Shown here: positions 1 to 6,510 of the stretch, piece after piece
How the letters are laid out: each line of letters opens with the position of its first letter
Numbering within the stretch: the first letter of the stretch is position 1
Origin: Candidatus Babelota bacterium
GTDB taxonomy: Bacteria > JAGOBX01
Direction: 5' to 3'
Assembly (NCBI GenBank): GCA_017999075.1
Contig: JAGOBX010000160.1
Span: forward strand, 1-7,600
DNA: 7,600 nt
Position numbers and translations under genes: made by a program
The notes under the pieces: generated by a model
Databases searched by the model: none
What the model was told of the DNA's origin: nothing
What the model saw: the letters and a program-made list of their open reading frames with translations, nothing else

Positions 1-941
1 CATCCAAAAAAAAATTACATTGCTGATTTCAATAATTATTACTATATTATGGACGACAAAATTTATAATAAAATCAAAATTAAATTCGCGCCGATTATGG
101 ATTTATTCAGCAATTACAACTATTGCATTCCTTATATCTATAGGATACATATGGTATCTTTCAATAAATTATACGCATTATACTGGCGCGGAATATAAAC
201 CCATAACCGATAAAAAAGCTTTGCAAAGCGAAATATCTAATTATATAGAGAATTCTTTAATTATTCAAAATATCCTTTTGATAAACAAAATCCTGGCTGC
301 GAATCTGGCCAAAAGATATTAACCTGAATGTAATACGCTCTCCTGATCTTGATTCATATAAACTTATTCTCCCAAAGAGCTGTCCTGGTATTGATGAGGA
401 TATTGTGCTTGATGCTATTATTATTACATCATCTTCATTCAGTTTTAAAAAAAATAGTTATAATACCAATTTTGGCAGTGATAAGTTCGGTGTAAAAACC
501 GATTTCCCTGAACTATATTTTGATATCATACTTGAACGTGATTTCTGGGGAGCAATAACATCAAGGTTTATTCCGATAAGTGTTATATTTACCATTCTTT
601 TCTTTGTTATAATGAACGGCACTACAAACGAATCAATAAGAGGCAAGCGAGGGTTTACTGTGGTAACCGTACTTGGAGTCTGCGCATCAATGCTTTTTAT
701 AACGGTTTCAGAACAAATACAAATCCGTAATTTATTAAAATCATCAAATATAATATATCTTGAATATTTTTATTTTATCATATATCTGCTGATATTATAT
801 ATTGCTACAAATACCATATTGTTTGTCAATAATATTCAAATAAAAATAATTCAATATGCTGATAATTTAATCCCCAAGCTGTTGTACTGGCCCATTGTCA
901 CAGGGATTATTTTAATAATCACTGTTTTCGTGTTTTATTGA
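1..941 (+). pseudogene. Broken pentameric ligand-gated ion channel (Pro-loop receptor) homologue, 5' end outside window
   Basis: The remains of a prokaryotic Cys-loop-type channel are spread over three frames. Frame A (open from base 2, stop at 320-322) encodes two hydrophobic helices separated by a basic stretch ending in RRLW (about bases 8-76 and 95-172). Frame B (247-288) encodes REFFNYSKYPFDKQ, which contains the YPFD loop typical of the family (YPFDSQ in GLIC). Frame C (from 285 to the stop at 939-941) continues with SWLRIWPKD, a linker, the pre-M1 strand and helices M1 to M4. Adding one A to the A-run at 287-290 joins YPFDKQ to SWLRIW in register, and one added base near 245-250 joins frames A and B. 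Only about 33 codons lie between the second helix and YPFD, where GLIC has about 110 residues, so part of the ligand-binding domain also seems lost. I judge it a decayed gene. Sequencing error could explain the shifts but not the missing segment. Its natural ligand cannot be read. Confidence 0.78.
405..941 (+). CDS. Surviving open frame of the channel remnant: end of ligand-binding domain plus pore domain M1-M4
   Basis: This is the longest intact piece of the channel-like gene, 178 codons from a GTG. The GTG is probably not a true start, because the same frame reads back to 285 with family-like sequence. Residues 17-45 (YNTNFG, FPELYF and then IILER) resemble the last beta strands before M1. 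A conserved-type Arg at 45 and a Pro inside M1 (residues 50-70, FIPISV) match GLIC, which has an Arg before M1 and a Pro in M1. M2 is about residues 83-105, M3 about 115-142, and M4 is 158-178 at the very C-terminus, giving the order and spacing of a pentameric channel. Basic residues (RGKR, 79-82) precede M2, where GLIC has a Glu. If expressed alone it would be a four-helix membrane protein without a sensor domain. No ribosome binding site was seen before the GTG, so expression is doubtful. Confidence 0.6.
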   Translation: MLDAIIITSSSFSFKKNSYNTNFGSDKFGVKTDFPELYFDIILERDFWGAITSRFIPISVIFTILFFVIMNGTTNESIRGKRGFTVVTVLGVCASMLFITVSEQIQIRNLLKSSNIIYLEYFYFIIYLLILYIATNTILFVNNIQIKIIQYADNLIPKLLYWPIVTGIILIITVFVFY

Positions 942-1832
942 TTGGGATTTTATTTTTAAAAACGATTCGAATGATTTATATGAACTCCTAACAAACGGTC
1001 CTGATTCAACAACTTTTATTTTTTTTGTTTCTGCATAATTTTTATATTCTAAAAATTTATGTTCATCAATATATTTTTTCACAGGATAGTGTTTCAACGA
1101 CGGCTGAAGATATTGACCGATAGTCAGTATATCAATTCCTGTATCTGAAATAATATCTATTAATTTCAGCGCTTCTTCTTCACTTTCTCCAAGCCCTAAC
1201 ATAAATCCTGTTTTTGAAACAACCACATTATTTATTTTTTTTATTGTTTCAAGGATGCGTATTGTTCTGTTAAAATCCGAATCAGGTCTTATCTCAGGAT
1301 ACAGCCTTTCAATCATTTCTATATTATGATTTATTACGGCCGGAGATGCTTCAATAATTTTTTTTAAAAGTTCGATATTTCCGAATAAATCAGGAATCAG
1401 TAATTCTGTTTTAATTCCTATATTGTTCAGCATATCTGTTAATTTTATAAAATACTCCACACCCATATTTTTCATATCATCCCGCGTAACAGAAGTTACA
1501 GTTACATACTTATATCCGTATTCCTTAACAAATTCTACAATTTTATTTATTTCATCATCAAATACAAATTTTACAGGCACGCCTTTTTTGACATTACAAA
1601 ATCCGCATCTGCGCGAACATATATCTCCAAGAATCATAAAAGTAGCTGTTTTACTATTATAGCACTCGCTGATATTCGGGCATAACGCTGATTTGCACAC
1701 AGTATTCAAACAAAGCGAATTTACTTTTGAATTTAATTTCACTCCTGTTTCAGCAATCCTTATTTTTTTTTTTAACCATTCAGGTTTTCGCAAAAAATCT
1801 TTATTGCTCATTTTTTTTCTTGTTGGATTCAT
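912..1832 (-). CDS. lipA: Lipoyl synthase (radical SAM, two [4Fe-4S] clusters)
   Basis: LipA inserts two sulfur atoms at C6 and C8 of an octanoyl chain already attached to a lipoyl domain (E2 subunits, GcvH), using SAM radical chemistry in the cytoplasm. Both cluster motifs are present: the auxiliary-cluster CX4CX5C (C46, C51, C57) and the radical SAM CX3CX2C (C72, C76, C79). The C-terminal RSSY motif (282-285) supplies the serine ligand of the auxiliary cluster in this family. The length of 306 residues is normal and no key residue is missing. Two starts are possible: ATG at 1832, or ATG at 1811 (residue 8), which leaves only an 11-bp overlap with the upstream gene and keeps the usual N-terminus (FLRKPEWL). 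I find 1811 somewhat more likely, though both have only A-rich leaders. It overlaps the upstream exported-protein gene, so the two are probably co-transcribed and translationally coupled. No lipB is visible nearby. The last 30 bp overlap the channel remnant on the other strand. Confidence 0.96.
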   Translation of the reverse strand: MNPTRKKMSNKDFLRKPEWLKKKIRIAETGVKLNSKVNSLCLNTVCKSALCPNISECYNSKTATFMILGDICSRRCGFCNVKKGVPVKFVFDDEINKIVEFVKEYGYKYVTVTSVTRDDMKNMGVEYFIKLTDMLNNIGIKTELLIPDLFGNIELLKKIIEASPAVINHNIEMIERLYPEIRPDSDFNRTIRILETIKKINNVVVSKTGFMLGLGESEEEALKLIDIISDTGIDILTIGQYLQPSLKHYPVKKYIDEHKFLEYKNYAETKKIKVVESGPFVRSSYKSFESFLKIKSQSIKHENSDY

Positions 1833-2517
1833 AAATATATTGAAAATTCTTTAATAATTTTACTAATTCAGAAGTCACATTTTTGGTAGTATCCAAATCT
1901 TTATCTAAAACAGAATTGCGCAAATTTTCCAGATTTATTTTAAAATATTTTAATAAAAACATGTTAAAAGGATTTGACAATTTTTTTTTATTGAACCTTT
2001 CAACAACAACGCCGTAAAAATCAATCATTTCATTTACTTCAGCAATCATATAATCCCAATTTTTTTTCAGAATATAATTCTGAAACTGATTCAAATCTAT
2101 AATAAAATAATTTATTTCCGGAGAATCAGTTATCTCAAAATTATTATAACATTCATACAAAGTTTTAATTAAATTATTAAATTCTATTTCTGCCTTGTTT
2201 TCATAATTGTTATTCAATAATTTTATTTTCAAAGAATCAGCAGAAGTTTTAAGTTTTATTTTAAGATCAGATGATAAAATGCCTTTTTCAATAATTCCGT
2301 TAATTTTATCGTTTATATTCATAAAAATGGCAAAACTTTTATCCAATGAATTCTGCCTCAAATAATCCTGAAACTGATTTTCATATAAAATTATTATTGC
2401 TATATCCGATAAAACTCTCTGAGTTTCAAGGTTAACGCAACTTACCCGTATTTCAAAAATAAAAATAATATAAACTATTATTAACACATATTTAATTTTA
2501 TTGAAATTCAAATTCAT
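1801..2517 (-). CDS. Exported helical protein of unknown function with a two-fold internal repeat
   Basis: I do not recognise this 238-residue protein. Residues 1-27 look like a Sec signal peptide or anchor: a short polar start with Lys8 and Lys9, then a long hydrophobic run (YVLIIVYIIFIF). Cleavage may fall near Ser26-Cys27. The residues before Cys27 (RVSC) do not make a good lipobox, so a lipoprotein is unlikely. The rest is rich in Lys, Asn, Ile and Leu and looks almost entirely alpha-helical. Two segments resemble each other: ENQFQDYL at 46-53 and LNQFQNYI at 142-149, each followed by similarly spaced helices, suggesting a duplicated unit of about 95 residues. There is no CXXCH haem motif and no recognisable catalytic motif. 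It is the first gene after a good promoter and overlaps lipA. The start at 2517 fits the signal peptide, but its Shine-Dalgarno sequence is weak. The location is presumably periplasmic. Confidence 0.75.
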   Translation of the reverse strand: MNLNFNKIKYVLIIVYIIFIFEIRVSCVNLETQRVLSDIAIIILYENQFQDYLRQNSLDKSFAIFMNINDKINGIIEKGILSSDLKIKLKTSADSLKIKLLNNNYENKAEIEFNNLIKTLYECYNNFEITDSPEINYFIIDLNQFQNYILKKNWDYMIAEVNEMIDFYGVVVERFNKKKLSNPFNMFLLKYFKINLENLRNSVLDKDLDTTKNVTSELVKLLKNFQYIYESNKKKNEQ

Positions 2518-2577
2518 AGTTTATATCAATATCAATTTTAAAACACACCAAATTAAGAACTTCTGCCCTAAAACAAA

Positions 2578-2606
2578 ATAATACCTTGTTTTCTCTCAAT
2601 TATCAA
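2578..2606 (-). promoter_or_regulatory. Sigma70-like promoter for the exported-protein/lipA pair
   Basis: On the minus strand, TTGATA (2601-2606) is followed after exactly 17 bp by TATTAT (2578-2583); each hexamer differs from the consensus at one position. Transcription would begin near 2571, leaving a leader of about 50 nt before the ATG at 2517. It is predicted from hexamers and spacing alone, in a region so AT-rich that chance matches are common. Confidence 0.5.
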
Positions 2607-2653
2607 GGATATTATTGTATATTTTAAAATTTTACAAAAAAATAAAATTTTCT

Positions 2654-2681
2654 TTGACAAACAATATATAATAACTATCAT
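2654..2681 (+). promoter_or_regulatory. Sigma70-like promoter for the TonB-dependent receptor gene
   Basis: A perfect TTGACA (2654-2659) is followed after 16 bp by TATCAT (2676-2681, five of six matches to consensus). The A/T-tract stretch just upstream (about 2617-2652) could act as an UP element. Transcription would start near 2688, giving a leader of about 70 nt before the ATG at 2758. No clear Fur box was found in this region, so iron control is not supported by sequence. Confidence 0.55.
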
Positions 2682-2738
2682 AAATATATTAATACAATAA
2701 ACAATCATATTTGATTTATTTATAATTTAAATGCTTGG

Positions 2739-2759
2739 ATAAAATCCGGAGGATTTTAT
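2739..2759 (+). promoter_or_regulatory. Ribosome binding site inside a perfect inverted repeat
   Basis: A strong Shine-Dalgarno GGAGG (2748-2752) lies 5 nt before the ATG at 2758 and fixes the start of the receptor gene. It sits in an inverted repeat: nine bases (2739-2747) are perfectly complementary to 2751-2759, with GGA as the spacer. In the mRNA this could form a hairpin that pairs part of the Shine-Dalgarno and the first two bases of the start codon, which would limit translation. A protein-binding operator is the alternative reading. Confidence 0.6.
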
Positions 2760-4872
2760 GAAAAAATCACTATTTTTGTTTTTCATCCTTTTTTTTATAT
2801 TAGGTCATACACAAATTTTTGCGGAATCCGATATATCGTTAAAATCTCTTGAAGAGCTTATGGACATACAGGTAATTACTTCTTCTAAAGTACTTCAGCC
2901 TCTTTCAAAAACTCCGGCAACGGTTATAGTTTTAACTGACGAACAAATCAGACAGCGCGGTTATCAATGCCTTGACGATATCATAAATGATCTCCCTGGT
3001 TTTGATATGGTTAATGTATGGGGAACATGGCCTCTTCAATGGGCGCAGAGAGGAAATTACGGCGATGAAAATAAGAGAACATTATTTCTTGTTGATGGAA
3101 TACTGGAAAACAATCTTATGGAAGGATCTGTTCTTGGAGGTCAGCAGTATTCTCTTCATAATATAAAACAAATTGAAATTTTATATGGTCCTGCTTCAGC
3201 CCTTTACGGAGCTAACGCTTTCGGAGGAGTAATTAATCTTATCACAAAAAATGGTTCTGATATAAATGGAAATAAGGTTGAAGTCGGTTATGGTTCATGG
3301 AACACAAGATATTTAAAACTGCTGTCAGGATATGAATTCAATGATTTTTCATATTCGCTTTCTTTCAGTATATTTTCTTCCGAAGGTCCGGTATTTTCAG
3401 AACGTCATCCTGAATATGATAACAGTTACATAGACGGGGCAAAATCAATATTAGGACGTGTAAAATTCAAGCACATAAAATTCGGATTTAACTTTTTTGA
3501 CAGACCAATGGGCGAAGGAACATTCGGAAATGCTCCTACAGACGCATACGGGTTGCAGCCGTATGGTTATAATAACGAAAGCGCCGGCGGAAACATGGAT
3601 GGTAAAATGGGACAGACCGGCAAAGTAACGAAATGGGAACCTAAAAATACAACAATATTTTTAACTGCTGATAATAAAATAAACGAAAATCTCGATTTCA
3701 AATTTACAGTATCATTAAGAAACACTAAACTAGACGGTTTCGAAGATCAGTTTTATGATACAAGCTGGGGATTGGCAGGCGAAACTTCAGGTTTCTACAA
3801 ACAATATTATTCACACAATTCTCTTACTGCAGGAGCAGAATTTCAATTAAATTATATAATTAATGAATATAAAAACATAATATTCGGGTTACAGTACGAT
3901 AACAGTATCATTTCAAAAAATTACATTCAGGGAGATGTTTACGCTTCAACTCTTATCGGAGGAATAGATTCATTTTTTGAAGATGTTTCTGAAATCAAAT
4001 CTAAAATTCCATATATAGGAGCAACCAACTATGCATGTTATTTACAATATGAACACATTCCTGAATCTTATAGCAATATAAAGATTACATCAGGTCTAAG
4101 ATATGACTATAATTCATTTTATGAATCTGTATTGACTCCAAGAATAGGGCTGGTATTAGCCGCATCAAAAAAAATAAATATAAAAGCCTTTTATGGAGAA
4201 GCTTTTAGATCCCCAAATAATTTCGAGATGTATTCTACATCAAATGTAAGAATATTAAATCCTGATTTAAAACCTGAAAAAGAAAAATCTTGCGAAGTGG
4301 TACTGGCATATACTCCACTGACGAATCTTACAGCAGAATGCAATATATTTTATAACAAATTTGAAGATCTTATTATTTCAAATGTTGATATCGGCGGCGG
4401 CAAAAAACAAAATAAAAATGCTGGGGAAGCAAGAGTAACAGGAATTGAATTAAAATCAAGATACAACACAAAATATAACATTTTTGAATTTAATTATACA
4501 TACCAGAACCCAAAAAATATTACTGAAGATATTCAGATAGCAAATACAGCTAAAAATAAATTTAATTTGATTGTTACATCAACTTATATTCCTTATATTA
4601 ACAGTTCAATCACGGCAAATTACGTTGGAAAAAGATCCGTTATTTCCACAAATCCAAGAAATGGGGTGGAGGGATATATTAATTTTGATTTAACTTTTAC
4701 AGATAAAAAAAGATTTTTTAAAGATAAACTCGGTTTTATGCTGAAAATAAACAATCTGTTTGATACTGACTATGACGATCCAGGAATGAGATCAGCTTCA
4801 GGCGGCTATTACAGTACAACTCATCCTCAGCCAGGAAGAAATTTTCTTGCCAGCTTGAATGTTCAGTTTTAA
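2758..4872 (+). CDS. TonB-dependent outer-membrane receptor, ligand unknown
   Basis: This is a 704-residue outer-membrane barrel protein that would import a scarce ligand (such as a siderophore, haem or cobalamin) using energy from TonB-ExbBD. Residues 1-22 are a signal peptide (MKKSLFLFF..., cleavage probably after IFA). After a short segment with SLEELMDIQVITSSK (29-43), common near the N-terminus of this receptor group, comes the plug domain (about 50-164), ending in the conserved run YGPASALYGANAFGG (143-157). The barrel fills about 175-704. It carries the hallmark FRSP...E (about 483-489) and NPDLKPEK (501-508), a C-terminal INNLFDTDY box and a terminal phenylalanine expected for barrel assembly. 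It is complete and uninterrupted. The start is set by GGAGG 5 nt upstream. No ABC transporter or TonB gene is in view, so the substrate cannot be inferred. It ends one base from the convergent response-regulator gene. Confidence 0.96.
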   Translation: MKKSLFLFFILFFILGHTQIFAESDISLKSLEELMDIQVITSSKVLQPLSKTPATVIVLTDEQIRQRGYQCLDDIINDLPGFDMVNVWGTWPLQWAQRGNYGDENKRTLFLVDGILENNLMEGSVLGGQQYSLHNIKQIEILYGPASALYGANAFGGVINLITKNGSDINGNKVEVGYGSWNTRYLKLLSGYEFNDFSYSLSFSIFSSEGPVFSERHPEYDNSYIDGAKSILGRVKFKHIKFGFNFFDRPMGEGTFGNAPTDAYGLQPYGYNNESAGGNMDGKMGQTGKVTKWEPKNTTIFLTADNKINENLDFKFTVSLRNTKLDGFEDQFYDTSWGLAGETSGFYKQYYSHNSLTAGAEFQLNYIINEYKNIIFGLQYDNSIISKNYIQGDVYASTLIGGIDSFFEDVSEIKSKIPYIGATNYACYLQYEHIPESYSNIKITSGLRYDYNSFYESVLTPRIGLVLAASKKINIKAFYGEAFRSPNNFEMYSTSNVRILNPDLKPEKEKSCEVVLAYTPLTNLTAECNIFYNKFEDLIISNVDIGGGKKQNKNAGEARVTGIELKSRYNTKYNIFEFNYTYQNPKNITEDIQIANTAKNKFNLIVTSTYIPYINSSITANYVGKRSVISTNPRNGVEGYINFDLTFTDKKRFFKDKLGFMLKINNLFDTDYDDPGMRSASGGYYSTTHPQPGRNFLASLNVQF

Positions 4873-4873
4873 T

Positions 4874-6421
4874 TTAATCAAGATATAAGTTTCTGATTCT
4901 CAAGAATTCTTCTATATTTTTTACAAAAACATCTACTAATTGAGGATCAAAATGTTTCCCTTTCTGGTCTTTTATATATTCAACAGCTTTATCCACCGGC
5001 CAAGCGCTTCTGTAAACCCGGTCTGATGTTACAGCATCAAAGACATCAGCTAAAGATGTTATCCTCGCATTGATATCAATTTCAGTTCCTTTAAGTTTAT
5101 TCGGATATCCTGTCCCATCGTATTTTTCCTGATGCTGAAGAGCTATAATTGCAGCTTCTCTGAAAATCATTTTATCCGCATTTTTAAGGATGGAATGACC
5201 TATTTTGGAGTGGGTTTTCATTATCTCATATTCATCAGGAGTAAGCTTGTCAGGTTTAAGAAGTATATGATCAGGAATACTGATTTTTCCAACGTCATGC
5301 ATAATGGAAGCATACCACAATACATCTGCTTCCCTTTCATTCATTCCATAAAGAAGAGCAAGCATTTTAGTGTATTCCGCAACTCTTTTCACATGATTTC
5401 CTGTTTCTCCAGAACGGGCCTCAACTGTTTCTCCCAAAGTAATTATTATGTCTTTTTGAACTTCTTCAAGCTGCTGACTAAGGTTTAGATTATCGTATGC
5501 AATTGAAACATTGGCGCAGAATATATCTATCAGCCGTTTTTCCCATTCTGTAAGTTTTCTATTAGTCTCAAAAAAAACCACGTTATCTGAATTAAACTCG
5601 CTTTTAAAATATCCTATGTAATACTTATCAAAAAACTCACTTTTCCTCTGTTCAATAGATTGGCATAATTTCTGATAAATATCAGAAGTTAACGCTGTTT
5701 TGAGTGGCATATTTATTTGTTTTTCAAAATTACCTGTTCCTGCAAGAATAATAAAATCTTTCCCGTTATTATCTTTAGTTGCAGCAAAAGCCGATGCGTG
5801 GCCGTAAAGAGCATTTTTTTTCAAGTCAAGCAAAGATATCAATTGCGTCAGCATTCCGTATGAAAATTGACGCATAGAATGCATAACAAATATATTTTTT
5901 GAAGCATCAATAATTTTTTCAAGTCCTTGCCTGTTCAAATCTATTATCAAAAGATCATTATATGATCTGAGCGCTGAAATTATAGTCGTAAATAATTTTC
6001 TGGAAGTCAGTTCTGTTTTACATTTATAATCATTAATATCATAATTTACAATTATTGTTTCTTCAGGAGCCTGCCCGGGCTGACCCGTACGCAAAATAAT
6101 ACGCGTTAAAAGATTCTTAAGATCTTCCCTTATGAATTTTACAAGAACAAGACCGGCATCATCTGATTCCATCACCACATCAAGAAGAATTATTGCAAAA
6201 TCAGGTATATTGGAAAGAAGAGATTTTGCTTCAGAAGCAGAATACGCGCTGAAAAATTCAAGTTTTCTGTTGTTAAAAACAACTTCAGAAAGAACTATTT
6301 TAGTAATATTATGTACTTCAGACTCATCATCAACAATAAGTATTTTCCATGTGTCGTCATGAATAAAATCATCAATATTCTGGTTTTCATCTGCAAATAT
6401 CAAATCATCTTTTTCAGACAT
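4874..6421 (-). CDS. Response regulator: receiver - DUF3369 - HD-GYP cyclic-di-GMP phosphodiesterase
   Basis: This 515-residue cytoplasmic signalling protein is predicted to hydrolyse cyclic-di-GMP when phosphorylated by a partner kinase. The receiver domain (about 25-150) has the acidic pair D31/D32, phospho-acceptor D81 (ILLDVVM), T112 and the lysine region YKCKTEL (132-138). Residues about 160-315 match the DUF3369 spacer, a GAF-like module seen with this architecture. The HD-GYP domain (about 325-510) has E339, H343, H375-D376, K379 (HDVGK), H404, H430, GYP (438-440) and D459, in the spacing of known metal ligands. The second histidine of the usual HHE is Gln431, so one ligand of a possible third metal is replaced. 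The start at 6421 is supported by GAGGTG 5 nt upstream and by the family-typical N-terminus. It lies 89 bp downstream of the histidine kinase gene on the same strand, its likely partner. Confidence 0.96.
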   Translation of the reverse strand: MSEKDDLIFADENQNIDDFIHDDTWKILIVDDESEVHNITKIVLSEVVFNNRKLEFFSAYSASEAKSLLSNIPDFAIILLDVVMESDDAGLVLVKFIREDLKNLLTRIILRTGQPGQAPEETIIVNYDINDYKCKTELTSRKLFTTIISALRSYNDLLIIDLNRQGLEKIIDASKNIFVMHSMRQFSYGMLTQLISLLDLKKNALYGHASAFAATKDNNGKDFIILAGTGNFEKQINMPLKTALTSDIYQKLCQSIEQRKSEFFDKYYIGYFKSEFNSDNVVFFETNRKLTEWEKRLIDIFCANVSIAYDNLNLSQQLEEVQKDIIITLGETVEARSGETGNHVKRVAEYTKMLALLYGMNEREADVLWYASIMHDVGKISIPDHILLKPDKLTPDEYEIMKTHSKIGHSILKNADKMIFREAAIIALQHQEKYDGTGYPNKLKGTEIDINARITSLADVFDAVTSDRVYRSAWPVDKAVEYIKDQKGKHFDPQLVDVFVKNIEEFLRIRNLYLD

Positions 6422-6510
6422 TCAAACACCTCAAAATAAATTTGTAAAACAAACACAAAAATATTAGTCTTATAAAAGTATGCTGTGAATTCATTTATAA
6501 CGCCGCATTT

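Noticed and set aside
280-295. Programmed ribosomal frameshift as explanation for the frame changes in the channel gene
   Set aside because: The site does not match a canonical slippery heptamer, a second shift is needed about 40 bp earlier, and part of the domain is missing as well, so decay or sequence error is simpler.
458-646. Open frame on the minus strand opposite the channel remnant
   Set aside because: It is a shadow of the + strand sequence with strong channel motifs, and no Shine-Dalgarno or family resemblance was seen.
905-920. Inverted repeat GATTATT/AATAATC as a terminator for lipA or the channel gene
   Set aside because: The stem is almost all A-T, the loop is too short and no T-run follows on either strand.
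2434-2448. Lipoprotein signal at Cys27 of the exported protein
   Set aside because: The residues before the cysteine (RVSC) have Arg where a lipobox has a Leu-like residue.
2654-2672. TTGACA paired with the perfect TATAAT at 2667-2672
   Set aside because: The spacing is only 7 bp, too short for a sigma70 promoter; TATCAT at 2676 gives a normal 16-bp spacing.
5132-5488. Open frame on the + strand inside the HD-GYP gene (also 6132-6362, 7073-7309 and 1423-1662)
   Set aside because: These lie opposite strongly conserved coding sequence (HD-GYP, receiver, kinase and LipA motifs) and have no recognisable product.
6422-6510. Separate promoter for the response regulator in the 89-bp gap
   Set aside because: Only weak hexamer matches were found in this AT-rich gap; co-transcription with the kinase is more likely.
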